Assembly (NCBI GenBank): GCA_944739405.2
Contig: OX123186.2
Span: forward strand, 34,147,551-34,211,550
Direction: 5' to 3'
Length of the DNA: 64,000 nucleotides
Source: Euclidia mi
Taxonomy: Eukaryota; Arthropoda; Insecta; Lepidoptera; Erebidae
Shown: in pieces, positions 11,289 through 21,692 of the stretch
Numbering within the stretch: position 1 is the stretch's first letter
How the letters are laid out: the number at the start of each line of letters is the position of its first letter
The notes under the pieces: model-generated
The model's database searches: none
The model's input: only the letters and a program-made list of their open reading frames with translations
Told to the model about the DNA's origin: nothing
Made by a program: the position numbers and the translations under genes

Positions 11289-12107
11289 ATGACAATGTAT
11301 TACCAGAATACTCGTGGCTTAAGAACTAAGACGCATGCTTTTTTTCGTAACTTGTCAATTAGTAGTTATGACATAATTATTTTAACTGAGACTTGGCTAA
11401 ACATTAATATCTTAAGTTTGGAGATATTTGATGATCGTTATAATGTGTTCAGACGTGACAGGCAGACTACTGGCTTTCATGGACATAAGGAAGGTGGAGG
11501 CATTTTAATAGCCGTTCAAAAACGTTTCGGAGCAAAGCGCATGTACAATTGGGAAAGTAAATGTGAGGATTTATGGGTCGTCATTGAATTGGCAGGAACT
11601 GGACCGATTAAAGAGTTAGCCATATGTGCAGTTCACCTCCCCCCTCCTGTTTCCATGCAACTCATGGATTGTTTTATAAGAAATTGTAATACATTATATA
11701 AATTTTATGAGGGATACACTTGCATGTTTGCAGACTACAATTTAAGTAATATAGATTAGAACTTTGTAAATAATGAGCACATTTCGGCGCTAAGTAGAAA
11801 ATTTATCGATTTTATTAATGTTATTAATTTAAGGCAGTGTAACTTAATTCCTAACAACAAGCAAAATCTTCTCGATCTCATATTCGTCGATGTACCAAGT
11901 TGTAAGGTAAGCGACTCTTGTGAAGTACTTTCGTCGATTGACCCTCTACATCCGCCGCTGGATATTGAATTGTCACTTATTGATCGAGTAACTGGTCTCA
12001 ATCCAAACCTAAGTAGTTGTAAATTAAATTTTCATCGCGCGGACTATCAGGAAATTAATAAGGAATTATCTGCTCTGGATTGGCACGACTTGTTTAGGCA
12101 TTGTCAA
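11289..12107 (+). pseudogene. Jockey-type LINE ORF2, endonuclease part (element A, left piece)
   Basis: The frame from 11289 encodes an apurinic-like endonuclease: YYQNTRGLRTK (catalytic Asn), ILTETWL (catalytic Glu), FRRDR, GGGILIAVQKRFG, then FADYNLSNID where intact relatives have a GDFN block, so the Gly is lost. A TAG at 11757-11759 interrupts, then the same frame continues with NLLDLIFVD and the DPLHPPLDIE block (normally SDHPP-like). The frame ends at about 12107 where a minus-strand LINE is inserted. The reading resumes at about 13833. The protein would nick target DNA for target-primed reverse transcription. Confidence 0.85.
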
Positions 12108-13349
12108 AGTCAAAATCCTTTATTCCTTTGGGACACCATGTGACGCGTTTGAACGTCTAAATAATAAATTTATAAAATAATTACTTAAAGATTCTACATT
12201 TACATTTACTGAGACGTTCGCAAAGCAAGGGCGTAGAACCATGAGAAAGAACGGGCAATAAACGGTCACTATTTTTCATCGCCAGGTTTTGCATAATACA
12301 CATAATTTACATTTTGGAAATTGCTGCAACTGTTACACCTTCTATATCACTGGTATATATTTACTGTACATAATATTATAATATTTAATTTTGATGTTCA
12401 TTTAGTTAGCCTCCTCAGAATAGAAATGGTGAAAAAGGAGCATCCACTTACATTATATATACCTAATAATGCAGGCAATCCGCGAAAGTGATCAGAACCA
12501 TGATGGAAATGATGCAGTTAAATATTAAAATTTAATACCAGCCCGCAAGACCGTCATCGACCAGTCACCGCAAGTAGCACCCGTTCACGAGTATGACGCA
12601 TGTGCCAGCCATCATCTCTCTCGCCATATTAGAGGGACAGGGATGACCCGACACACGACGCCACCACAAGAAATGACATTTTAGTGAGCATGACGACAAC
12701 AGTATACGAACCGGCAGTAAGAAACGTTCTATTGGTATACTGACCATAACCGCCAATTACCTCCATTTTCCAGATCGTTATTATTAATATAAATTAGTGG
12801 AACGCGTGAAGGAATGCAAATGTAGAAGGATTTTGTGAAGGTGACAAGTGAACAATGATATGATCAGGGATAAATAATGTTAAACTACATTCAACAAATC
12901 ATATAAATATCCAAATCCTGCAAAAATCATGTGTTCACGAGGCATCTCCACTCAACATGTCACTTGTCAAAACTAGAATTTTAAAAATTTATATAAAAAT
13001 TATATTGAACGGTCAGAAAATAAAATAATCGTGAGGTAAACAAGCCTAAGCCTACCCCCATAGTGTCTTGTCATTTAAAAATGCCTTAATAGTGTAATAA
13101 TCCCTTTGTAAAAGAAAGTTCCTAATTGTCCGTTTGTATTTGTGCATGGTTAAATTCATTATTTCAAGAGGCAATTTGTTGCAAAATCGTATACCAATCC
13201 CTGCCAATGAGTTCTGAACTACATGTAGACGGTAGTTAGTTCCCACCAGTTTATGCTTATTCCTTGTGTTCACTTTGTGCAAATCACTATTTTTGCGGTA
13301 TAGAAATAAGTTTTTCTTAATGTACATTAAGTTAGCAATTTAAAGATGT

Positions 13350-13413
<64 letters not shown>

Positions 13414-13830
13414 CGATGGAACTGTCAATATATCTACATCTTTAAATTTATCACGTGAAGAAACTCTAGCACCTAACTTATAAATTGCACGTATGGCTCT
13501 CTTTTGAATGACAAAAATAGTCTGTATATCAGCAGCCCCATAACATTATACCGTAAGACATTACACTATGAAAATACCTAAAGTAAACTAGTCTAGCAGT
13601 ATCTATATCTGTGAATTCCCTAACTTTTGTAACTGCAAACGCTGCAGAACTAAGTTTTACTGTGAGACAGGATATTTGGGCGCCCCACTGAAGCTTATAA
13701 TCTAAAGTTACACCTAAGAATACGGTTGATTCGACTAGTTAAATTGTTTCCTTATTGAAAATTATATTAGTAGGAACACTTTGTGTTGACGTGAACGTGG
13801 TAGCATTATTTTATGGCGTTGTTAAAGATA
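12108..13830 (-). pseudogene. CR1-like LINE 3' half (element B), nested in element A
   Basis: On the minus strand this is a decayed relative of the LINE at 25050-30035. From 13760 downward it reads ESTVFLGVTLDYKLQWGAQI, then KLSSAAFAVTKVREFTDIDT, then the tail protein NSDLHKVNTRNKHKLVGTNY (13052-13327). The 3' end lies at 12108, where TCAAAATCCTTTATTC matches the 3' end of the 25-kb element. The reverse transcriptase core (palm motifs) is missing, so it is 5'-truncated. Its frame is further broken by an AT microsatellite at 13352-13410. A weak shared ATTGT at both borders may be what is left of the target duplication. Confidence 0.8.
13338..13447. repeat. AT microsatellite inside a palindrome
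   Basis: ATTTAAAGATGTAGATAT (13338-13355) leads into an AT-dinucleotide run of about 59 bases (13352-13410). After GCGATGGAACTGTCA the inverse arm ATATCTACATCTTTAAAT closes it (to 13447). It interrupts element B where the protein would read TVxSQYIY, so the TATATA of that codon stretch may have seeded the expansion. Confidence 0.85.
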
Positions 13831-13832
13831 TT

Positions 13833-14817
13833 GTTTATTAAAATGTTCCGTTCCGTAAGCATAGAACAGGAAAGTTCCCGGTATGGTTTAACAAACCAGT
13901 TATAGCTATGTTACGAGTAAAAATAATTTATGCATTAGGTACAAAAAATATAGAAATCCATTAGATCGGATAAGGTTTTGCTTGCTCCGTGATAGATGTG
14001 AAAAGATCGCACAGAAAAGGTACAATGAATATGTTAGAGATATCCAACAAAAGATTTGTACCCGTAATTTTTTTTGGTCCTATATAAAATCTAAGAGAGG
14101 AATTAGCACTGCATATCCTAGTATAATGATGGACAATTCAAGCCAGGCGGGCGATGGTCCCGGCATATGAAATTTATTTGGTTCTAACTTTTCGAAGGTC
14201 TATAACGAGATTGACAACAGACAATACTAATTTAAATTCATCATATCTGGACGCCATAAATATCAGTAGCTCATGTTTTGCAAATCTAACTATAGACAAA
14301 AAATCGATACACAATAGACTCAAGAGTCTAGATATTACTAAAGGAATGGGTCCAGATGGTATACCAACATTATTTTTAAGAAATTGTGCTGCCAACCTTG
14401 TATTACCTCTACTTTATTTACAACAAATTTTTGAGCTCTGGAATATTTCCGAAGAAATGGAAATTCGCGAAAGTTGTATCCATTTTTAAGTCAGGTGAAA
14501 AAAATCATGTCGGAAATTATAGACCAATTTCGCTTCTATCGACGGTAGCTACATTTTTTGAATCTCTCGTCTGTCCCTTAATACAAAACCACTTCAAACC
14601 ATATAGTACTGAACATGAACATGGTTTCGTCAAACCTAGATCAACCGTTACTAACTTGGTATCATTTACAGAAATACTTGCAATTGCCATAGATCATCAT
14701 AAGCAAATCGATGTTATTTACTCAGACTTTAGTAAAGCTTATGACAGAGTGTCTCATACAATACTAATCAAGAAACTCGAAATGTATGGCATATCGGGCA
14801 ACCTATTAAATTGGGTA
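13833..14817 (+). pseudogene. Jockey-type LINE ORF2, reverse transcriptase part (element A, right piece)
   Basis: This is the continuation of element A after the nested insertion. It reads HRTGKFPVWFNKP, then CEKIAQKRYNEYVRDIQQKI (13982 on), then KGMGPDGIPTLFLRN in another frame, then FPKKWKFAKVVSIFKSGEKN, GNYRPISLLSTVATFFE and IYSDFSKAYDRVSH, which holds the first catalytic Asp. At least three frameshifts and two stops (for example TGA near 14168) break it. It stops at NLLNWV, just before the palm core with the YADD motif, because the foldback-like element at 14818 interrupts it. A faint, degenerate continuation may follow at 16423. Confidence 0.85.
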
Positions 14818-15171
14818 CGTATCAAAATCCCGAAAGTTCATAATACCTATGATTGAAATACCGACGTCCAAAACACCGAAATTCAAAATACCGAAAGTTT
14901 TAAAAGGCGATAGTCGTTATATCGAAACACAAAATACCGATGCCCGAAAGGACAAAATCCCGAATGGACGAAATCCCGAATGGAAGATTTTTGTTTAATA
15001 TATTTATTTCTTTGAAATAATGTCATTTGACTGTATTTTCAAGTGCACTAATTTTAATTAAACTAATGTTTCACTAGACTAATAATTTCGAGTGCCTAGG
15101 AGCCCTGGGGCTCCGTAAACTTAGTCCACATTCATCACACTAGTTTCATAAACTGAAGTTGACGGAGGACA

Positions 15172-15208
15172 GAAAATAGGAGCCCTGCTTCGCAGAGCTC
15201 CTATTTTC
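15172..15208. repeat. Hairpin with 12-bp perfect stem
   Basis: GAAAATAGGAGC (15172-15183) pairs with GCTCCTATTTTC (15197-15208). The loop contains its own small stem, CTGC-TTC-GCAG. It lies just upstream of the SINE head inside element C. Confidence 0.7.
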
Positions 15209-15240
15209 AGATTAAAGGTCAAAAGAGAACCTAACATAAA

Positions 15241-15482
15241 CTTTGACGGCCGTTTGGCCTAGCGGGAGTGTAAGCGACTGCTACGTCGAAAGTCGCGGGT
15301 TCGATTCCCGCTCAAGTCAAACATTTGTGTGCATGAACATGGACGTTTGTCTTGGTCTGGGTGTTTCTATGTATAATATGTATGTATTTACAAAAAAAAG
15401 TATATGTATGTTTATCCATTGTCTAGTACCCATAATACAAGCTCTGCTTAGTTTGGGACTCGATGGTGTTGTGTGAAAGTGA
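15241..15482 (+). mobile_element. tRNA-derived SINE (full 5' head)
   Basis: The head has a pol III A box (TGGCCTAGCGGGAGTG) and B box (GGTTCGATTCCC). The T arm pairs perfectly (GCGGG...CCCGC), but no acceptor stem forms, so this is a SINE and not a tRNA gene. The body includes TTGTCTTGGTCTGGGTGTTT and TAGTACCCATAATACAAGC, widespread in lepidopteran genomes, and ends in an A-rich tail at about 15481. Confidence 0.85.
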
Positions 15483-15777
15483 AAAAAAAAAGAAGAACTC
15501 ACGAGCGTAACTTATAAAACTGTGGGTCAGCAGAATCGTAAATGATGTCAATGTTATTAAGCCTTTATTATTTAGTTTGACGTACATAACTCGTGTGTGC
15601 ATTTTATGAAACTAGATGATTGATGTTAGTAGGTCAATATTCTAAAAAGGTGTGTTAAGTGAATCACAAAATGAAATAGCAAGTCCTAAAATTAAATAAT
15701 AAAGATAAAAAAATTGTAGATTAAAGGTCGAAAATATGATATTGAGTCGCTCCTAGGCGCCTTCATAATCCACTTAT

Positions 15778-15896
15778 GTATGTTCAAGTTTATGTATGTT
15801 TATCCATTATCTAGTACCCATAGTACAAGCTATGCTTAGTTTGGGACTGGATGGTGTTGTGTGAATGTGGTAGAATATTATTATTATTTATTATTA
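15778..15896 (+). mobile_element. 5'-truncated SINE copy, same family
   Basis: It repeats the 3' part of the SINE at 15241 (TATGTATGTTTATCCATTAT, TAGTACCCATAGTACAAGC, GGATGGTGTTGTGTGAATGT) and ends in an ATT-rich tail. The tRNA head is missing. Confidence 0.8.
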
Positions 15897-16420
15897 TTAT
15901 TTAGTTACTGGAATTACAGTCGGACCTAACCCTAGGCACTCGAAAGCGAAGAAATCATTATTAGTCTAGTGAAGCATTAGTTTAAATAAAATTAGTGCAT
16001 TTGAAAATACGATCAAATGACATTATTTCAAAGAAATAAATATGCGAAATAAAAATCTACCAATTAATTATTCAGTCAAATAAATAATTATCCGAAATGA
16101 CTTAATTGTAACTAAAATTAGCCGGAGTGATTTTCTACAAAACGTTGCTATACCAAACAAGGGTGAACCGTTGCGGTGCTATCTATGGGTAATCGCGGGA
16201 ACTACGTCGCTGCTCCTTGGGATTTCATTCATCGGTATTTCATCCATTCGGGATTTCGTCCATTCGGGATTTCGTCCTTTCGGGCATTTGAACATCGGTA
16301 TTTAGTGTTTCGATATAACGACTATCGGCATTTATAACTTTCGGTATTTTGAATTTTGGTGTTTTGGACGTCGGTATTTCAATCATAGGTATTATGAACT
16401 TTCGGGATTTTGATACGTAC

Positions 16421-17734
16421 CCATTTCGATTAACCGATATTTCGGCACTATTGTAGCACCAGGTTTCAATCAATGTGTATTTTAAAGTAAGACATCAATA
16501 TACCCGAAACTCATGCTGCTTGTATAATAACACCACCCACAAAAACCTAAACGGGTAACAATTTTCACTATCTAAACTTTCGTTCTTTCGCTACATACCT
16601 ACCTACTTATCACGTACTACAATAATACCTTGGCATTTGCGACAGCGTCGACAAAAGGTTAAGCTTCCGTTCAATAATATTATATGTATTATACCACATT
16701 AAATCCCCATTTGCATTTTCAAAGCCTTTTTACCATTTATATTTCTAATACTTAACATATCCGGGTAATATTATTTTGCCAACAAAACATGAGATTTGCC
16801 TTTGCAAGGATTTTAGCCTTAATGTTAATCGTATGTTAAAGTTAACATTCGCAACCACAATGTTTCTGTACAACATTTTTGTTTTTGTGTTTGAACGTCC
16901 CCACTCTATTGTTTCATAAATTAATTCTGTTTTGCGGCCAATTTTACAAACTTTTATAGAAAGAATACAAGGAAAACCCATACTTAAACAACAACCTATG
17001 GATTAAGATCCATCCACCCAAAGAGTTGTTCCGTGTAGGGATCGAACCACAATACTCGACGCAGTGTTAAACGGTAAGGCCACCACTAAGCCATAGTAGA
17101 TAGTATAGTAGTAGATAGTAGAAGAAGAAGAAGAAGAAGCCATACGTGTAAAAAATATGTTTAGTATGAGCTTAATTTGTTATTCCAAATAGGTAATTGT
17201 TTTAGATTAAGCTACGTTTGTGAGGTCATTACTTGAAAGGGGTTTACTTTTTGTGACGTACCGTATGGAGTCCCTCCACTTTGCAGGTATGTAATTAATA
17301 CTCGGCATTTGAAACAAAAACCATTGGGCCGCTTACTAAGGCTATTAAGTTTATTCTTGTAACATAATTATAACATTAGAACAAGGTGAAGAGGATTGAA
17401 GGAAGCCTCTTATCATAGCTCAAATTAATGCAAAATGGTTTGAGATAATGATGATGATTTTTATTATTTTAGTCTTAAGCTCATGATAGAGGGTAAATTG
17501 TATTCATCTAACAGCCCTATGCCCAAATCGAATGGAAGCCAGAATCACAAATAAGAACGTAGTTTATTTATAAACGAATGCCACATGATCAATAAAAACA
17601 TTTTTCAAGCAGTATTAAAACTGTTGTGATCCGTTCTGACTTACATGTAATCTGTTTCAGTCTTGTCTCAGTGTTCTATATGGTATTCTCGTAAATTAAC
17701 TACTTTCAGCAATACTTGCATGTTATCGCAACTA
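16421..17734. other. Mostly unassigned; tRNA-like head and microsatellite inside
   Basis: Just after 16421 a weak continuation of element A may be readable (SINRYFGTIVAPGFNQCVF). At 17027-17098 the minus strand has a tRNA-like head with A-box-like TGGCTTAGTGGTGG and B box GGTTCGATCCC, likely a SINE relic. A GAA microsatellite lies at 17119-17138. The rest shows nothing recognisable. Confidence 0.4.
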
Positions 17735-17905
17735 GATCTTAATTTAAACAAAGTGTCAAACTATGTGTCAATGTCGATCTCTATGTGTCAAATTAGACTA
17801 TAATGAAGGTAAGTTTAACAGAATCCTGACTGTAAATTCAAAATCAAATCACATTTCATGCAAATACAGTGTCAGTGTCAAAATACTAGAATTGGCCTTC
17901 AGAAA
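17735..17905. mobile_element. Decayed relative of the 265-bp MITE
   Basis: It shares an ordered set of motifs with 5979-6243: TTAATTTAAACAAAGTGTCA, ACTATGTGTCAATG, and an ending TACTAGAATTGGCC that matches the right TIR. The left TIR is not recognisable. Confidence 0.5.
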
Positions 17906-19032
17906 ACGTTATCTACTTCCGCCACGCGGATATATAAATAAAAACATAAAAATCATAAATGGTCGCGAAGTTGTATCGTAGCTAGCAGACTAGTGGTATT
18001 CAGCACTGAGGTTTTATTGGGTAACATTAAACGACTATCTTTGAGTACGTTCTTGAACCTCAATAGGGCTCACTCCATGGCAACGCGCGTCAAAGGCGTC
18101 GCATTCAATCGCCCGTGAGACACTTGCCTTACAATATTTCGCGTACATTGCTCGGCTGATCTAAATTATTCATGGCACGGGCCAGTGTCGACCGTCCTGT
18201 CGTAGTCAACTTTAGTATTCCCCTGTGTATGGTACTTACAGAATAATGTATAATGTTGCGCCGTAATACGTACGTGGACAGAGATTATTGTAAAACCGTG
18301 TGTACTATAATGCAGATTAAATTTCCCTCAAGACGAGTCTCGAATAAGCAGGTGAAGTTTGTGGCAAATTGAATGTTACAAAATTTTCAACAGTGCAGAC
18401 ATTGTCAAGAGTACGTGCATGTTTAATACTACGCATTGTAGCTAGCATTCTGATTTTAAAAAATATTGCACATTCTGGTTCATAAAGCGGTGAGGCTCAA
18501 TGGTGTCGTAATGGTGTAAATGGTTTTTTCTGGTGCAAACGATTATGCCTAACTACATGAAGCTTATTTACACAAAAATAATTAAAATTCCTATTTACGT
18601 GACTTAGTGAGCCTAAAAAAATGCCACATTTTTATCCAAATTGCTAGTTGTTGCCTAGATGCTGTTTTTTTAAGATAACCTCATTTAAAAATAATTACGC
18701 GATATATGTATAACGGTAACTTAACTATCAGTTCTTTGTTTTTTATTTCTGCTTTAACCTATCTACTATTTATAAAACAGCTCAACTTAGTGATGTATAT
18801 TATACTATTGTTATAATTTACATAATGTAATGCAAGGCCGGACATGGAATAATTAATATTAACATGTAGGCGGATACTATTAAAAAAATGATATAATATA
18901 GGTACACCAGTAAGAGCCCTCACCTAGGGACCTCCACGAACCAGTTTTCATTTCTTCTCACGAAATATTTGACTGTAAAATAACATATACGTCATAACTT
19001 TTATTTTTCTCGTCATAAAATATTATAAACTT
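17906..19032. other. Unassigned sequence
   Basis: No open frame of note. The patch at about 18055-18240 is GC-richer than its surroundings (GGCAACGCGCGTCAAAGGCG), but no gene or known repeat was recognised in it. Confidence 0.35.
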
Positions 19033-19043
19033 AAACATAAATC

Positions 19044-19286
19044 ATAAATTGTCCGTGTGGTGACGGATTAAGAATACGGAATGTCACCACCCCATATCAT
19101 CCCATGGGTGTCGTAAGAGCCGACAGAGGGAGCATATTATGCAGAGAACAGCACTGTCAGAGAAAGAAAACTTGATACAAACCCTATACCAACCCGTTTG
19201 GCCAGCGTGGTATAGTAGGCCAATTCCTCCTTTCAAAGGAGAGGCCTAGTCCAGCAGTGGACTGTTAAAGGCTGATGATGATGATG
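19044..19286 (+). mobile_element. ~235-bp RTE-tailed short element, copy 1
   Basis: The copy runs from GTCCGTGTGGTGACGGATTA to a tail GGCTGATGATGATGATG. Landmarks are CATCCCATGGGTGTCGTAAG, ATACCAACCCGTTTGGCCAG and AGGCCTAGTCCAGCAGTGGA. A perfect 11-bp TSD, AAACATAAATC, flanks it (19033-19043 and 19287-19297). The first 7 bases after the TSD (ATAAATT) are not shared by other copies. It encodes nothing. The tail matches RTE LINE 3' ends. Confidence 0.9.
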
Positions 19287-19321
19287 AAACATAAATCCTA
19301 GGGCATAGTTTACTACCTACT

Positions 19322-19549
19322 ATTAGAAAGCATAATCATTAGCCTTGTATATATACTGTCCCACTGCTGGGCACGGGCTTGTTCTTAATAAGAGAAGGGT
19401 AAGGCCAGAGTCCACCACGTTGACCAAAAGCGGGTTGACAGACTTCGCATATCTTTCGAGAACATTATGGAGAACTCTCAGATATATATGCAGGTTTCTC
19501 CATAGCATATAATAGCAAGCGATAATCAACCATTTAATTCGCACTTAAC
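19322..19549 (-). mobile_element. tRNA-SINE with RTE-like tail, left part (split by the 787-bp element)
   Basis: On the minus strand this is the body and tail of the tRNA-SINE also seen at 34404, 50098 and 56356, including CTGTCCCACTGCTGGGCACG on the plus strand. Its head continues at 20337, so the element at 19550-20336 inserted into it. Confidence 0.85.
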
Positions 19550-20336
19550 CAGGCCGGGCGCACTTCGCATTTTAGGTACAAACTTACAAGTACCTCGGCC
19601 GACCACGTCGACGTGGTTGGATTTAGTAGGTTGCCGCGCGCGCCGCTCGCATTAGACGTCACGCAATGAGTGCGACCGCTCCGTATTCTCACGCGCCGTG
19701 TTCATACACTGTTCAAATTATAAACTTAAACGCCTTTAACAACAAAAATGTATCATCACAAGTCTAATGCAAGGTATTGCTTAATTAACTGTGTGTCGAA
19801 AGCGACTTGAAAATTTGATTTTATTTATATTACGAGAGCAACTCGAAAATTTGATTTTTTGTTTGTTGAGATATCTCAACGATTATGGTGTCAAATTAAA
19901 GATTTAGTTCAAAAACCATTTTATCTGTTTGAATCATGTAAATCGGTCCACGCGTTTAGGAAATAACTAAGAATTTGTATAGTAAAAATGTAAACGACCA
20001 GAATTTTTGTGCTTTTGTTCTACTAGCTCCAATAGTGGGATAGGATACTTATAGGATAATTATTTATTATTAGTTACGTGGTCAAGTAGGTAGATAGACG
20101 ATGAATAAATATAGTAGCAGCGCCAAGTCGACAACCCTAGCGCGCCACTCCGCGCCAGACAGGGACAGCGTTATGTGTTAGAAAAGAACGGGAACTGTTA
20201 GGTTAATATCGCATTAGGCACTGAGTGCTTATGCGAGCTGAATTGAACTTTATTGCTTAGTACCAGGAGTCGTAATTTCAATAAATTGGTTTGAAAAGTG
20301 AAGCTTCTGTACGTTACTACTATTAATTATTCTGTG
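19550..20336. mobile_element. 787-bp element of unknown class, copy 1
   Basis: It starts CAGGCCGGGCGCACTTCGCA and ends TTAATTATTCTGTG, with ACTTAAC on both sides (19543-19549 and 20337-20343) as a perfect 7-bp TSD. The host SINE is exactly rejoined when the element is removed. The ends share no real inverted repeat (CAGG against CACA). No long frame is present. The left part is GC-rich with a perfect palindrome CCACGTCGACGTGG near 19605, and the right part has AATAAA-type signals. A near-identical inverted copy lies at 51543-54237. Candidate classes are a solo LTR with unusual termini or a DNA element with degenerate ends. Confidence 0.8.
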
Positions 20337-20420
20337 ACTTAACTTCGAAAAAGTCATTGGTACGCGTCGTGGATTTGAACCCGAGACCCGCTGTCATCTG
20401 TGGTGTCTCATGTGGTCCTT
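20337..20420 (-). mobile_element. tRNA-SINE head (right part of the split SINE)
   Basis: It contains TTCGAAAAAGTCATTGGTAC and, on the minus strand, the B box GGTTCAAATCC. It joins the piece ending at 19549. The 5' tRNA end is degraded beyond 20400. Confidence 0.75.
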
Positions 20421-21692
20421 GCTGTCACTTATTTAAGAATTGAAGAAGTTCATGAAGCATACCTATGTATCGACATTTAATTGATCTTTGCATCAAAGCG
20501 TAGGCACTTGTTGCTTTCGTACCAATATGACATACAATTTTTAGTAACAAACATTATTTATATATTGCGTAAAGAATTACTTGTGCTGTAAAAATAGTCT
20601 TGACGGATGAATTAAAGTTCTAAGCAACTGAATTATTAAAAACTAACTAGAGAAAATGAGTAGGCCGAAGTTTCAAGTAGTTCAGTGAGTTAACAATTTT
20701 CAACTACACACACACAAAGCTTAGGACGACAAACTTTGATTCATAATTAAAAATCGATCGTGACACACAAAGACGTCTCACAAACTCAACAAATTATTGA
20801 AGAAAGATTGACTTTCTTCAATAATGTCCTCCGACCGAATTTTTACAGCGGCTAGTCTACTACGCGGGACATATTATAATGCATAAGTGTGTGTCCAACA
20901 CACAAGTACACTCGCTATTCCCTCATTACCATAGTCCGATGCGCTGACATTTCCGACATAACCGGAGAGAGATTGGGCGCAGGAGCAACGGCTTAACTGC
21001 TTTCTGAGACACAGTGGTATAACACTGCCAATTCCCTGACCCCAAACTTTTTAATGGAAATTGGGAATCAAACCCAAAACCTCATCATCCGCAGTTGTTT
21101 ACACTACCCCCACCACACCACAGTTGGTGAAGCAGTCGAAAATTCTTCAATAGGATTTGTCCAAAGAAAGTTAATAAAAATTTCCGTTTAACAAGATTAT
21201 TTCCAATTTCGCAAACATATATGTGGCTAAGCTTTTACGTATATTAGAGTTCGCCCAGTGGTCGAAATTCGACCATTATTTATTAAAATGTTATTTTTCT
21301 ACATTATTAAGGTCGTACTGTCAAAGACTACAATCACAGACTTCGCCACACAATAAAAATAAAGAAAACTTTTATGGAATGACTGGAACGGCTATTAAAT
21401 ACTCTTCTTGGTTATAAAACTCTAAAACAGATGTTAACTTTATAGGTTTTTACGTCATAATAATGTCATTCTCTTGCCCTTGCGCAGTATGTCCCAAAGG
21501 AGTAAATCTCTTTCATCTATATCCCATCCTCACACAGTCGACTAATGTTTTCCTTGGCCTGAAATTTCTTTTCGTGCCTCTACTTTCATATCCACACTGT
21601 CTATCCATCTTTTCTATGGAAACACTCTTAATTTCATCCCTCTTCTTTCGATTTCATTTAAGACTGCATAGCTGCGTTACTTCCGGAAGGAA
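20421..21692. other. Unassigned; one possible minus-strand tRNA-like head
   Basis: Near 21055-21140 the minus strand reads TTGGGTTTGATTCCCAATTT with an upstream TGGTGGGGGTAGTG, a weak pair of B and A boxes suggesting a SINE relic. Short frames at 21223 and 21463 match nothing known. Confidence 0.35.

Larger units (their letters stand above)
14818..16420. mobile_element. Foldback-like element (element C) with tRNA-SINE cargo
   Basis: The ends are long inverted repeats. The left starts CGTATCAAAATCCCGAAAGT (14818) and the right is its inverse ending at about 16418, both next to TA in a GGGTA context, suggesting a TA target duplication. The arms carry reiterated AAATACCGA and AAATCCCGAATGGACG motifs. 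A second inverted block pairs about 15000-15105 with about 15940-16045 (AATAATGTCATTTGA and inverse). The right arm has about 170 extra bases (16048-16225), so the left arm has a deletion. The centre holds a SINE and a SINE fragment instead of a transposase. It lies inside the reverse transcriptase of element A. Confidence 0.75.

Noticed and set aside
15241..15315. A functional tRNA gene
   Set aside because: The T arm and B box are good, but there is no pairing acceptor stem and the sequence runs straight into a SINE body with a known lepidopteran motif.
17027..17098. A minus-strand tRNA gene
   Set aside because: A- and B-box-like motifs are present, but acceptor and anticodon stems do not form. 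It is treated as a SINE relic.
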